The notes under the pieces: generated by a model
Database searches by the model: none
What the model was told of the DNA's origin: nothing
The model's input: only the letters and a program-made list of their open reading frames with translations
Shown: positions 15,917-25,167 of the stretch, one piece after another
How positions within the stretch are numbered: position 1 is the stretch's first letter
Layout: each line of letters opens with the position of its first letter
Assembly: GCF_020523605.1 (NCBI RefSeq)
Contig: NZ_JAJAQI010000005.1
Coordinates: 1 to 64,000, forward strand
Length of the DNA: 64,000 bases
From: Roseicella aerolata
GTDB lineage: Bacteria > Pseudomonadota > Alphaproteobacteria > Acetobacterales > Acetobacteraceae
Direction: 5' to 3'
Translations under genes and position numbers: made by a program

Positions 15917-16867
15917 TCAGTAGCCTCGGGCTGGGTCGAACAGGTTCGGCAGCGGCTCGCCGCGCTCGAAGCCGGCGATGGCGCTTGCGACGAAGGCCGC
16001 GCGCTCGGCCCTGGTCGGCAGGCTGGCGACATGGGCGGTGATGATCGCCCGCGGATGCCCCCAGAGCGGGTGCTCCGGCTGCAGTGGCTCCGGCTCGAAG
16101 ACATCGAGCACCGCGCCGGAGAGCCGGCCCGTGTCGAGCGCCGCCAGGATATCCCCGAGCTTCTGCTGCATGCCTCGCCCGAGGCCGACATAGCCCGCGC
16201 CCCATGGCAGCCGTGCCAGCGTCTCGGCCCGGATGATGTGATGCGTCTCCGGCGTCGCGGGAAGCAGGCAGACCAGGATGTCGCTGCGGGCGAGGAAGGC
16301 CGGCAGTTCCGCATCCCCGGCATAGCTCTGGACACCCGGTATGCTCTTGCGCCTGCGGGACCAGCCGATGACGGGGAAGCCGATGCCCTGCAGCATCTCC
16401 GCGCTGCGCCTCCCCATGGTGCCGAGGCCCATGATGCCGACGGTGCGCAGATCTGCGCGGTGCGGCGGCTCGAAATAGTCCCAGCGGCGCCCGGCCTGGG
16501 CGATGGCCATGCGGCGGGCATCCTTGAGCAGCGACAGCACGGCCCAGCAGCAGAATTCGCCCATGCGCTGCGTCGCCGCGGGAATCGCCATACGGATGAT
16601 GGGAATGTGCCGCGGCAGTTCCGGATCGGCCAGGATGCCGTCCACGCCGGCGCCCGAGCCAAAAATGGCGCGCAGCTTCGGCATGCGGGCGAGTTGGCCG
16701 GGATCGGGGTCCCAGACCAGCGCGTAATCGATCTCGGCAGGGCGCCGCAGCGCCTCCTCCCAGTAGAGCGGTACGAGGGCGGGATCGAGTTCGGCGAAGC
16801 AGGCCTGCCATTCGGCGAAGCCCTCGTACCCACCCGACTTCACCGCCATCACCCGGCGCTTGGTCAT
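15917..16867 (-). CDS. D-isomer 2-hydroxyacid dehydrogenase (GhrA-like)
   Basis: A 316-residue NAD(P)-dependent dehydrogenase resembling glyoxylate/hydroxypyruvate reductase A. The cofactor fold shows VGIMGLGTMGRRSAEML; the substrate-binding Arg position is in YVGLGRGMQQKLGD, Glu/Asp in LDVFEPEPL, and the catalytic His in AIITAHVASLPTR. It probably reduces a 2-keto acid to a D-hydroxy acid. The start ATG 16867 is chosen because GAGG lies about six bases upstream; an in-frame GTG at 16873 overlaps that site. It is the second gene of the ABC operon, 257 bases after the binding-protein gene. Confidence 0.88.
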   Translation of the reverse strand: MTKRRVMAVKSGGYEGFAEWQACFAELDPALVPLYWEEALRRPAEIDYALVWDPDPGQLARMPKLRAIFGSGAGVDGILADPELPRHIPIIRMAIPAATQRMGEFCCWAVLSLLKDARRMAIAQAGRRWDYFEPPHRADLRTVGIMGLGTMGRRSAEMLQGIGFPVIGWSRRRKSIPGVQSYAGDAELPAFLARSDILVCLLPATPETHHIIRAETLARLPWGAGYVGLGRGMQQKLGDILAALDTGRLSGAVLDVFEPEPLQPEHPLWGHPRAIITAHVASLPTRAERAAFVASAIAGFERGEPLPNLFDPARGY

Positions 16868-17124
16868 CCGCACCTCATGCTGAGGGTCTGCGTCCGTGTC
16901 GGCGCGGCACCAAGCAGGAACCGGGCCATGCAGGTCATCTGTGGCGCGGACCGGGAGCCGATGCGCATCCTTGCCGCAGCGAGGTCGAGCCTGTTCGCCA
17001 GCGCGCCCCGGGCGCGCAACAAGACGTGGGTCACCGGGCGCAGAGCATCCTTCCTGCCGATGGCACGAGGGGTGGCCTGCGCCACGACCGCGCAGCCGCG
17101 GCCATGGCAGTCCTGCCGCTCATC

Positions 17125-18225
17125 CTAGCCGGTGACGGCGTCCAGATACTCCTGGTTGACCGTCTGGTAGTTCTCGCCCCACCAGGCGCCATCAATCACC
17201 ACCTGCAGTTTCTCGTTCTCCGGATCGGTGGGGTTGAAGCGCTTCAGCTCCGCAGGGACCATGGCGGCGGCCTTCGGATTGGTCGGCCCGTTGCCGAGCA
17301 GGCCGAGCAGCCCGACCTGCGGCTCCGGCTTCGTCAGCATGCTCGCCAGCAGCCGCTGCGCCATCTCGCCGCCCGGATTACCCTTTGGAATGACGAAGAT
17401 ACCAGGCTGCAGGATGGCCTGGTCCCAGATGAACTTCAGGCGGCCATTGGTCTCCTTCTCCAGCACCGAGGCGCGGGTGTGCCAGATCTGGCCCATCACC
17501 GCCTCGCCCGTGCGCATCAACTGCTCGCTCTCCGAGCCGTTGGTCCAGAACACTAGGTTGCGCCTCAGCTCCGTGACGCGCCTGATGCCGGCGCGCATGT
17601 CGATCGGGTAGAGCGCGCCCGGCGCCTTGCCCATGGACATCAGCGCCGCTTCGAGCACGCAGGTGGCGTCGCGGCGCAGCAGTCGCGTGCCGGGAAAGCG
17701 GCGGGTATCCCAGAAATCCGCCCAGGACCTGGGCGGGGCCGGGAATTTGCTGCTGTCATAGACAAGGACGGAGCTGAAGGAATAGGGCGCCGCGCCGTAG
17801 TCCAGGGCGAAGCCGGGGCCGATCACATTCTCCCGGTTCACGATCGAATAGTCGATCCTGGTTGCCAGCCCAAGCTTGCCGAGCAGGTTGGCGCCGCTGG
17901 CCGAACTGTCGCAGAGATCCCAGGTGACGCGCCCGCTTTCCACCATGCTGCGGATCCGCCCGGTGGAGGGGCCGGTGCTGTCCTGCACCACGCGCCAACC
18001 CGGCGTCTCCGCGGCGAAGGGCGCTCCGTAGAAACGGCCGAAGCCGTCATTCGCCAGGCCGCCCCAATTGACCATGACGAGTTGCCGCTCGGCTTGTGCC
18101 AGCGCCTCCGCGCCGCCCAGGGCGCCAAGGGCCGCCAATGCCTGCATCAGGCCGCGGCGGGAGATGCGCCCGCGGGCATGAAGCTCCCGCGCCAGCGCGA
18201 CGCAGTCCTGCTGGAATGTCTGCAT
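17125..18225 (-). CDS. PotD-like ABC transporter substrate-binding protein
   Basis: A 366-residue periplasmic binding protein of the spermidine/putrescine (PotD) type. It has a twin-arginine-like signal, RISRRGLMQALAALGALGGAEALAQA (about residues 24-49). The mature protein starts QLVMVNWGGLANDGFGRFYGAPF and continues with VTWDLCDSSASGANLL, YSFSSVLVYDSS and PRSWADFWDTRRFPGTR, all typical of this group. It captures the substrate for the permeases encoded downstream. Start ATG 18225 has AGAGGGG about four bases upstream. The promoter is shared with the divergent FAD oxidase across 89 bases. Confidence 0.9.
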   Translation of the reverse strand: MQTFQQDCVALARELHARGRISRRGLMQALAALGALGGAEALAQAERQLVMVNWGGLANDGFGRFYGAPFAAETPGWRVVQDSTGPSTGRIRSMVESGRVTWDLCDSSASGANLLGKLGLATRIDYSIVNRENVIGPGFALDYGAAPYSFSSVLVYDSSKFPAPPRSWADFWDTRRFPGTRLLRRDATCVLEAALMSMGKAPGALYPIDMRAGIRRVTELRRNLVFWTNGSESEQLMRTGEAVMGQIWHTRASVLEKETNGRLKFIWDQAILQPGIFVIPKGNPGGEMAQRLLASMLTKPEPQVGLLGLLGNGPTNPKAAAMVPAELKRFNPTDPENEKLQVVIDGAWWGENYQTVNQEYLDAVTG

Positions 18226-18314
18226 GGGTCCCCTCTTGCGGTTGTCGGCCGCCGGCGTGAACCTCTCCCTCGCCGCATCAAAGCGCATCCGCAGCCCATC
18301 GGGAAACCCCCTGC
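18226..18314. promoter_or_regulatory. Divergent promoter region, ABC operon / FAD oxidase
   Basis: These 89 bases separate the starts of the binding-protein gene (minus) and the FAD oxidase gene (plus), so both promoters must lie here or overlap the coding ends. No clear -10/-35 pair or operator can be named. The short distance suggests joint regulation by one regulator, whose gene is not in the neighbourhood. Confidence 0.4.
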
Positions 18315-19634
18315 ATGCCGCATCCGCTGCTCGCCCCCGGCTTCAAGACCCGCCCCTGGTGGTGGGAGGCGGCGGAACCGCCGCAGCGGGACAATACCCT
18401 GCCGGATCGCGCACCGGTCGTGGTGGTGGGCGGCGGCTATGCCGGGCTCTCGGCTGCGCTGACATTGCAGCGCCTGGGCCGGCAGGTGGTGGTGCTGGAT
18501 GCCGAGCGGATCGGCTGGGGCGCCTCCTCCCGCAATGGCGGCATGGTCTCGGGCGGGCTGAAGGTGGCCGGCGCCGGGCTGGAGAAGGCCTTCGGCGCCG
18601 AGCAGGCCAGGGCCATCACCGGCACGGCCGCCGCGAGCCTGCCCTTCATCGAGGAGACCATCGCGCGGGAGGGGATCGACTGCGACTATGTTCGCTGCGG
18701 CCGCTTCTCCGCTGCATGGTCGCGCGGGCATTACGAGGCGATGGCACGGCGGGCGGAGTCGCTGGCCGAGATCACCGGCCTGCCGGTCTCCATGCTGCCG
18801 AAGGAGCGCCAGCGGGAGGCGCTGGGGAGCGATCATTACCATGGCGGCATGCTGGTGGCGGCGACCGGCAGCCTGCATCCCGGCAAATATGCGCGCGGCC
18901 TCGCCGCCGCGGCGGAGCGCGCCGGCGCCCGGCTGGTGGATGGGGTGCGGGTGCAGGGCATCCGGGAGGAAGGCAGCGGCTTCCGCATCTCGACCGACAA
19001 GGGCGAGATCCGCAGCGACGCGGTGCTGGTCACCACCAATGGCTATTCGCTGGACCGCCGGGGCACCGCGATGCCCTGGCTGGCGCGCCGCCTGGTGCCG
19101 CTGAACAGCTATATCATCGCGACCGAGGAACTGGGCGAACCGGTGATCGACCGGCTCTTCCCGGGCCGGCGAATGATCTCCGACAGCAAGCGCGTGCTGA
19201 ACTATTTCCGTCCCTCGCCGGACGGCAAGCGCATCCTCTGGGGTGGGCGGGCCAGCTTCCGCGCAGCCACCGCCGAGGACACGGCGCCGGCGCTGCACGG
19301 ATACATGACCGCCTGCTTCCCGGAGTTGAAGGACGTGAAGATCACCCATGCCTGGACGGGGTATGTGGCCTTCACCTTCGATCACCTTCCGCATATCGGC
19401 GTGGAGCGGGGGATCCACTATGCCGCGGGCTGCCAGGGCAGCGGCGTGGCGATGGCGACCTGGCTCGGGCACAATGTGGCACTGAAGCTCGCCGGCGCGG
19501 CGAATCAACGTTTCGCGCTGGATGGCCTGCCTTTCCCGACCCGGCCTTTCTATGCCGGCAACCCGAATTGGGTGCTGCCCTTCATCGGTGGCTGGTATCG
19601 GCTGCGGGACCGGATCGACCGCATCGCGGCATAG
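18315..19634 (+). CDS. FAD-dependent amine oxidoreductase (PuuB/DAO-like)
   Basis: A 439-residue flavoenzyme of the DAO family resembling gamma-glutamylputrescine oxidase. The dinucleotide-binding motif VVVVGGGYAGLSAALTLQRLG is at about 36-55, followed by GWGASSRNGG, the motif typical of this group. The C-terminal FAD contact GIHYAAGCQGSGVAMATWLGHN is also present. It oxidises an amine substrate with release of hydrogen peroxide (family knowledge). Being divergent from a polyamine-type ABC operon, it probably acts on the imported amine. The start ATG 18315 follows an 89-base shared promoter region. Confidence 0.88.
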   Translation: MPHPLLAPGFKTRPWWWEAAEPPQRDNTLPDRAPVVVVGGGYAGLSAALTLQRLGRQVVVLDAERIGWGASSRNGGMVSGGLKVAGAGLEKAFGAEQARAITGTAAASLPFIEETIAREGIDCDYVRCGRFSAAWSRGHYEAMARRAESLAEITGLPVSMLPKERQREALGSDHYHGGMLVAATGSLHPGKYARGLAAAAERAGARLVDGVRVQGIREEGSGFRISTDKGEIRSDAVLVTTNGYSLDRRGTAMPWLARRLVPLNSYIIATEELGEPVIDRLFPGRRMISDSKRVLNYFRPSPDGKRILWGGRASFRAATAEDTAPALHGYMTACFPELKDVKITHAWTGYVAFTFDHLPHIGVERGIHYAAGCQGSGVAMATWLGHNVALKLAGAANQRFALDGLPFPTRPFYAGNPNWVLPFIGGWYRLRDRIDRIAA

Positions 19635-20049
19635 CCGACCGGACACCCCCCCCTCCGCTCCTCGTCACGTCCGGTGCTGCGCCGGGCAGCGACCACAGCG
19701 CCTGCGCCCGAACGGCCGGTCACCCCGACCGCGACGGGGGCCGCACTGGCATCGGCACGCCGCATTCACGCGCGGTTCACACACCGGTCACCAGTGCCCG
19801 GCAGTTTGCCGTGGTCGCGGGTATACGAATGAATATCCGCGCCGGTTTCAGTGCTGTCTCTACTTCGGGTTCGGCACCGGCTGCTCGGCGATTACCTCGT
19901 CCCTGCGGCCGCTGCGGGCGGATGCCGCCGAGCCCCTGTGCAATGGTAAGCGGAGTCCCGAGCGACGTGGCGTCCTTTCGCATGCCCCCCCTGCTCCAGC
20001 CGCGCCGTGCCCCGGCGCGCCGCATTCCAGGCACCCATGAGGCCCGGCG
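19635..20049. other. Intergenic region before the glycosyltransferase operon
   Basis: This 415-base stretch between the FAD oxidase stop and the GT2 start has no supported gene. An A/T-richer patch with GTATACGAATGAATATC at about 19819-19835 could belong to a promoter for the glycan operon, but no properly spaced -35/-10 pair is evident. Confidence 0.35.
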
Positions 20050-22578
20050 ATGAGCGCCGCCGGAACCGCGCCCCTGCGCGCCACGCCGGCGCGCGCCGCC
20101 GGTCATCGCGGCCGGATCGAGGCGGTGGAACTCGGCAGCCGCTTCCTGCTGGTCAGCGGCTGGGTCTCGGGCCCGGAGGGCAGCACGCCGAGCGCTGCCA
20201 TCTCCCTGTCCCTGGCGGATGGCAGCACGCATCCGATCGGCCGCTTCCTGCGCCGGCGTGACCTGGCGGAGCGCGGCATCGCCGCGGAACCCTGTGGCTT
20301 CCTGCTGGACCTGCCACGGCCGGAGGATGCGGAGGAACCGCTCTCCCTCACGCTCCGTGCCGGGGTGCGGGAGCTGCTGACCCAGCCGCTCGCCGAGCTC
20401 GCGCCACGCCCCTTCCGGCCGCGCGGCCATCTCGACCATGTCTCCCCGGATCGCCTGGCCGGCTGGGCCTTCAACCCGGCGCAGTGGCACGGGCCGGAAG
20501 AGGAAGGCCGGCTGGAACTGGTGGTGGATGGCGAGGCGCGCATCCCGCTCCTCCCGAACGGCGCCCGGCCTGACCTGCCCTTCAGCGCGGCCGCGGGCGG
20601 ACGCCCTCTCGGCTTCGAGCTGGGGCTCGAGGAGATCGCACGCCTGATGGCCGCGGCCGGCCATGAGCGCACCCTGCTGGAAGGCCAGCATGCCTATGAG
20701 CTGCTGGCCGGCGGACACCGCATCGGCGCGCTGCAGGGCAGCAGCCCCCGGCGCGGCCGCATCCTGCACCGCGGCGCGCGCCCCGCGCCGGCGCCGCAGG
20801 CTGCCGCGCCCGCCATGCCGACCCAGCCGGAGCCGGACGGCTATATCGACTGGCATGGCTACGCCAAGGGCCTGGGCGGCTGGTTCTTCAGCGGCTGGCT
20901 GAAGGGCGAGGCGCTGAAGGGCGTCGAGACCTGCCGCGCCATCGCCCGCTTCGAGGAAGGGACGGTCGAGGTCGAGGCGGCGATCAGCCCCTATCCGCGC
21001 CAGGACATCGCCGGGCTCGGGCTCGGCTATATCGCCTTCCTCCCCAGCATGCTGAACGATCCCGGCCTGCTGGAGGGGCTGACCATCGAGCTGGAGGGTG
21101 AGCGCAGCCTCAGCCCCTCCATGGGCATCGCCCGCATGCCGGAGGCGGAGCTGCTCGGCATGGTCCGCACGCTGCTCAGCGCCACCACCCGCAAGCCGAA
21201 GACGCCGCTGCTGAAGGTGCTGGCCCAGCCTGCCTATGAGGGCGAGGATACGCTGGCGAAGCTGCCGGCGCCGGTGCATCTGGCGGTCGACAGCGTGCTG
21301 GTCGCGCCGGGTGCCGGCGCGGTGCTGATGGGCTGGTTCCTGGACCCGAACAGCGCCGTCACCGCGATCCGTCTGCGCTCGCGCGGCAAGCTCTCCGCCC
21401 CGCTGGCGGAGCGCTGGATCGCCATCGAGCGCACCGACATCAAGGACGCCTTCAGCGACCGCTTCAGCCTGGACCATGCCCGCCACGGTTTCCTCGCCTA
21501 TGTTGAGGCGCCGGAGCTTGATCCGAAGGAAATGCATCTGGAGGTCGAGCTCGCAGGCGGAGATATCGGCTTCAAGCCCCTGCCCGCCCCGGGCGGCGCC
21601 GGCGCGACGGCCATTCGGCGCATGCTCGGCACCATCCAGCTCGCGCCGGACGAGGTGGTGGAGCGCTGCGACCGCGTCCTCGGCCCGCCGGTGGTGGCGC
21701 TGAACCGCCAGCGCCTGGCTGCTGCCGGCAGGCCCTCCATCGTCGAGGTCGGCGATCTGCCGGCGCAGCCGCGCTGCTCTGTCATCATCCCGCTCTATGG
21801 CCGCATCGACTACCTGATGTACCAGTGCGCGCTCTTCTCCGAGCACGGCCTGCCGGGCGACGAGCTGGTCTATGTGCTGGATGATCCGCCGAAGAAGGCG
21901 GCGCTGATGGAGCTTGCCCAATCGGCCTGGCGGCGCTTCGGCATCCCGATGCGCCTGGTGCTGCTGCCGGAGAATCTCGGCTACGCGCCGGCCAACAATG
22001 CCGGCCTCGCGCAGTGCCGCGGCGAGTATGTCTGCTACCTGAACTCGGATGTCATGCCGCATGAGCCGCGCTGGCTCGACCTGTTGATCGGCGCGCTGGA
22101 GGAGGATCCGGGCCTCGGCATCACCGGTGGGCTGCTGACCTTCGAGGACGGCACCGTCCAGCATGCCGGCATGACCTTCAAGCGGCTGCCGCAGCTCGGC
22201 AACTTCCCCTATGCCATGCATCCGGGGAAGGGCCGGATGCGCCGCCCCTCGCTCGGCGTGCAGCGGGCGGAAGCGGTGACCGGCGCCTGCATGGTGCTGC
22301 GCCGCAGCCTTGCCGAGGAACTAGGCGGCTTCGACACGGACTATGTCATCGGCGATTTCGAGGATGCCGATCTCTGCTTCCGCATCCGCGCCAAGGGTCT
22401 CGACTGCGCAGTGCATGAGGATGCCGTGCTCTGGCACCTGGAGCGCCAGTCGCAGGGAACGCCGGGCAATTTCTGGCGGCACAACCTGACGCTGGTCAAC
22501 GGCTGGACCTTCGCGCGTCGCTGGGGGCACCTGTTCCCGGAGGCACCGGCGGCCGAGACGGTGCTGCGCCTCGCATGA
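20050..22578 (+). CDS. GT2 glycosyltransferase with N-terminal GW modules
   Basis: An 842-residue protein. Residues about 575-800 are a family 2 glycosyltransferase: CSVIIPLYGRIDYL, LPENLGYAPANNAGL, a DXD-like NSD at 665-667, and GDFEDADLCFRIRAKG. The first 570 residues hold four beta-rich segments, each carrying a GW motif: residues 37-38 (LVSGWVSGP), 138-139 (LAGWAFNPA), 277-278 (LGGWFFSGW) and 428-429 (LMGWFLDPN). The same kind of segment opens the third gene of the operon. The role is probably transfer of a sugar onto a surface polysaccharide, with the modules binding glycan or partners (inference). No membrane segment is seen. It overlaps the next gene by four bases. Confidence 0.88.
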   Translation: MSAAGTAPLRATPARAAGHRGRIEAVELGSRFLLVSGWVSGPEGSTPSAAISLSLADGSTHPIGRFLRRRDLAERGIAAEPCGFLLDLPRPEDAEEPLSLTLRAGVRELLTQPLAELAPRPFRPRGHLDHVSPDRLAGWAFNPAQWHGPEEEGRLELVVDGEARIPLLPNGARPDLPFSAAAGGRPLGFELGLEEIARLMAAAGHERTLLEGQHAYELLAGGHRIGALQGSSPRRGRILHRGARPAPAPQAAAPAMPTQPEPDGYIDWHGYAKGLGGWFFSGWLKGEALKGVETCRAIARFEEGTVEVEAAISPYPRQDIAGLGLGYIAFLPSMLNDPGLLEGLTIELEGERSLSPSMGIARMPEAELLGMVRTLLSATTRKPKTPLLKVLAQPAYEGEDTLAKLPAPVHLAVDSVLVAPGAGAVLMGWFLDPNSAVTAIRLRSRGKLSAPLAERWIAIERTDIKDAFSDRFSLDHARHGFLAYVEAPELDPKEMHLEVELAGGDIGFKPLPAPGGAGATAIRRMLGTIQLAPDEVVERCDRVLGPPVVALNRQRLAAAGRPSIVEVGDLPAQPRCSVIIPLYGRIDYLMYQCALFSEHGLPGDELVYVLDDPPKKAALMELAQSAWRRFGIPMRLVLLPENLGYAPANNAGLAQCRGEYVCYLNSDVMPHEPRWLDLLIGALEEDPGLGITGGLLTFEDGTVQHAGMTFKRLPQLGNFPYAMHPGKGRMRRPSLGVQRAEAVTGACMVLRRSLAEELGGFDTDYVIGDFEDADLCFRIRAKGLDCAVHEDAVLWHLERQSQGTPGNFWRHNLTLVNGWTFARRWGHLFPEAPAAETVLRLA

Positions 22579-23981
22579 CCCGCAAACCTATGGAGAGTGG
22601 CGCCGCGATGATCCGCGCAGCCCTGCGTGGCCGGACGAAGGCCCGCACGCCCAAGCCGGCCGCCGTGCCGCAGCCCCGCCAATTGCCCGCGCCGGAGCGC
22701 GCGCCGCTGCGCGTGCTCATCATGTCGCATATGGACCCGCGCGTCTCCCGCGGCGGGGCGGAGATCGCGGCCTTCCAGCTTTATGAGTACCTGAAGGCGC
22801 AGCCGGGCGTGACCACCTGGTTCCTCGCCGCCGCGCCGGGAAAGATCGGTGAGCGGCTGGGCGTCCGCCTCATCCAGCCCTTCGGGCCGGATGACTACGC
22901 CTATGTCGGGCACGGTTTCGACCACTTCATCCACTCGAACGGGGATCCTGAATTCCCGCCGGAGTTCATGACCCTGCTGCAGGATCTGCGGCCGGACGTG
23001 ATCCACCTGCACCACTACACCAATTTTGGCATCGAGGCCCTGCTGCAGATCCGGCGCGCGCTGCCGGAGGTGCGCATCATCCTGACGCTGCATGAGTACC
23101 TGGCCATCTGCAACCATTTCGGTCAGATGGTGAAGCGGCCGAATTTCTCGCTCTGTGACGGCGCCAGCCCGCGCGCCTGCCACAAATGCTTCCCGGAGAA
23201 GTCGGAGCAGGACTTCTTCCTGCGCGAGCTCTTCATGAAGCGGTTCTTCCGCCTGGTGGACCACTTCGTCTCGCCGAGCCAGTTCCTGATCGACCGCTAT
23301 GTCGCCTGGGGGCTGCCCGCCGAGAAGCTGACCATGATTGAGAACGGCATGCCCGTCCGGGCGCCGCGCGAACGTCCCAACACCTATCCGGGCTTTGCGG
23401 ACGGGCTGACGGTCGGCTTCTTCGGCCAGATCTCCGCGCTCAAGGGCATCAATGTCCTGATCGAGGCGGCACGGATGCTGGACGAGGCAGGCGTGCGCAA
23501 TGTCCGCATCGACGTCCATGGCGACCATTCCGGCCAGCCCGAGCCGTTCCGCAAGGATTTCGAGGCGAAGCTGGCCAAGGCGCCGCCGAATTTCAGCTTC
23601 CGCGGCCCCTATGAGAACCGCCGGGTGGATGCGCTGATGCGCTCGGTCCATGCCGTCCTCGTCCCCTCCATCTGGTGGGAGAACTCGCCGCTGGTGATCC
23701 AGGAGGCGCTGCTGAACCGCCGGCCCGTCATCTGCTCCGATATCGGCGGCATGGCGGAGAAGGTGCGCTATGGGCTGGACGGCTTCCATTTCCAGGCCGG
23801 GAGCGCGCATTCGCTTGCGATGCTGCTGCGCGGCCTGGCGACGGATCCGCAACGCCTGCTTGCCCTGCAGCAGACCATGGCGGTGCCGCCCACCATCAAT
23901 GAGACCGGTGCCGCGATCCTCGACCTGTACGGCGCGGCGCTGCGCGCCGGCCATGACGAGTTGAGGGACGAGGCCGCATGA
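22575..23981 (+). CDS. GT4 glycosyltransferase
   Basis: A 468-residue glycosyltransferase of family 4 (GT-B fold). A basic, Pro-rich N-terminal tail of about 45 residues precedes VLIMSHMDPRVSRGGAEIAAF (acceptor domain start). The domain continues with DVIHLHHYTNFG and ILTLHEYLAICNHFG, an unusual Cys-containing part (SLCDGASPRACHKCFPEKSE), and the donor domain with VGFFGQISALKGINVLIEAA, ENSPLVIQEALLNRRPVICSDIGG. It retains the sugar configuration when adding a sugar from a nucleotide-sugar donor. The ATGA overlap with the GT2 gene and with the next gene shows a tight operon. Confidence 0.9.
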   Translation: MTRKPMESGAAMIRAALRGRTKARTPKPAAVPQPRQLPAPERAPLRVLIMSHMDPRVSRGGAEIAAFQLYEYLKAQPGVTTWFLAAAPGKIGERLGVRLIQPFGPDDYAYVGHGFDHFIHSNGDPEFPPEFMTLLQDLRPDVIHLHHYTNFGIEALLQIRRALPEVRIILTLHEYLAICNHFGQMVKRPNFSLCDGASPRACHKCFPEKSEQDFFLRELFMKRFFRLVDHFVSPSQFLIDRYVAWGLPAEKLTMIENGMPVRAPRERPNTYPGFADGLTVGFFGQISALKGINVLIEAARMLDEAGVRNVRIDVHGDHSGQPEPFRKDFEAKLAKAPPNFSFRGPYENRRVDALMRSVHAVLVPSIWWENSPLVIQEALLNRRPVICSDIGGMAEKVRYGLDGFHFQAGSAHSLAMLLRGLATDPQRLLALQQTMAVPPTINETGAAILDLYGAALRAGHDELRDEAA

Positions 23982-25081
23982 CCATTCGCGGCTCCATCGA
24001 TGAGCTGACGCCACTCGCCGCCAGCGGCTGGGCGCATGACGATCGTGCATCGGAGCCGATCCTCGTGCAGGCCATGATCAACGGTGCGGTGATCGGCGAG
24101 GCCATCGCCGATCTCAACCGGCCGGATCTGGCCGCCGCCGGGCTGGGGGATGGCCGCTGCGGCTTCCACATCGCCTTCGGGGCGGCGATCGACCCCTCGC
24201 AACTCGCCTTCGTCGCGGTGAAGCCTTCCCGCGGCGATGTCGAGCTGCCGCGGACCAACCTGACCGGCTATATTGATGCCTTCCGCGCCATGCGGGCCCG
24301 GCATCCGGGTGTGGGCTGGTCGCGCAGCATCTTCGGCGGCCTCTGGACCGACCGGGTGGATGCCCGGCGCCGTCTCGCCGGCCGGGTCGCGATCGGCGCC
24401 ATCTCGCAGGAGAATGCCGGCCCGCTTGGCCGGTTCATCGAGTCCGGCCATGTGCTGCTCGGCGGCGCGCTCGCGCCTGCGGGATTCGATATACGCATGA
24501 CGGAGGCGGTGGCGCGGCTGCCCGCGGGCCCGCTCTCCCCGCGCGGCAGCCTCGATGAGGCCGATGTACTGACGGCGCTGCCGGGCCTGCTGTTCCGCGA
24601 TGCCCCGCTTGGCCTCCTGCGCGGCGCCTTCGATGACAACCCGCTGGTCTGCCGGGCCGAGCTGATGCGCGGCACCACGCGCTTCGCGCAGCCGAGCACC
24701 GCCGAGCCACTGCCGGCCCCCACCGAATGCGCCGCGCTGGTGACTGGCATCGGCGAAGGGCAGTTGCTGCTCGACATCGTGCGGGACAGCCATGCCCTGC
24801 CGGAATTCACCCCGGACGGCGAGTCCCGCTGGCTGGCCAGGGGCGGCGCGACCCTCGCCCTGGCCACCGCCGCCGCCGCCTCGACCGAAACCATCGGCCT
24901 TGGAGCGGACGACCTGGCCGTCATCGGGCCGGGCACGCTCTACCGGCTGCGGGTGCCGGAGGGCATGACGGCGCTGGTCGCGCTGGCCACGCCCAACCGG
25001 CAGACGCCGCTGCGCTTCCTCACGGGCGAGTCCGGCGACTTCACCATCCGCCATGGCTCCGGCGCGGTGCTGTCCCTCTGA
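23978..25081 (+). CDS. Stand-alone GW-module protein of the glycan operon
   Basis: A 367-residue protein without signal or membrane segment. It opens with a module like those in the GT2 protein: IRGSIDELTPLAASGWAHDD, then PILVQAMINGAVIGEAIADL, NRPDLAAAGLGDGRCGFHIAF. After a linker with RARHPGVGWSRSIFGGLWTDRVDARRR (about 108-135), the C-terminal two thirds are beta-rich, with no catalytic motif I recognise. VGWSRSIFGGLWTDR is also reminiscent of a shared accessory segment seen next to glycosyltransferases, but I cannot name its function. The start overlaps the GT4 stop (ATGA). A role as accessory or scaffold for the two glycosyltransferases is inferred from context. Confidence 0.75.
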   Translation: MTIRGSIDELTPLAASGWAHDDRASEPILVQAMINGAVIGEAIADLNRPDLAAAGLGDGRCGFHIAFGAAIDPSQLAFVAVKPSRGDVELPRTNLTGYIDAFRAMRARHPGVGWSRSIFGGLWTDRVDARRRLAGRVAIGAISQENAGPLGRFIESGHVLLGGALAPAGFDIRMTEAVARLPAGPLSPRGSLDEADVLTALPGLLFRDAPLGLLRGAFDDNPLVCRAELMRGTTRFAQPSTAEPLPAPTECAALVTGIGEGQLLLDIVRDSHALPEFTPDGESRWLARGGATLALATAAAASTETIGLGADDLAVIGPGTLYRLRVPEGMTALVALATPNRQTPLRFLTGESGDFTIRHGSGAVLSL

Positions 25082-25167
25082 TGCTCGCCGGACGGTGCCG
25101 AAGGCCGGCATCGCCGGCTTGACACCGCACGGCACGGCGGCGCCGGCCCGTTGCGCCGACGTTGGCC

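Noticed and set aside
19777-22221. A very long open frame antisense to the GT2 gene
   Set aside because: It is the complement of a gene with clear glycosyltransferase motifs; high GC content makes antisense frames long. Its translation has no family signature.
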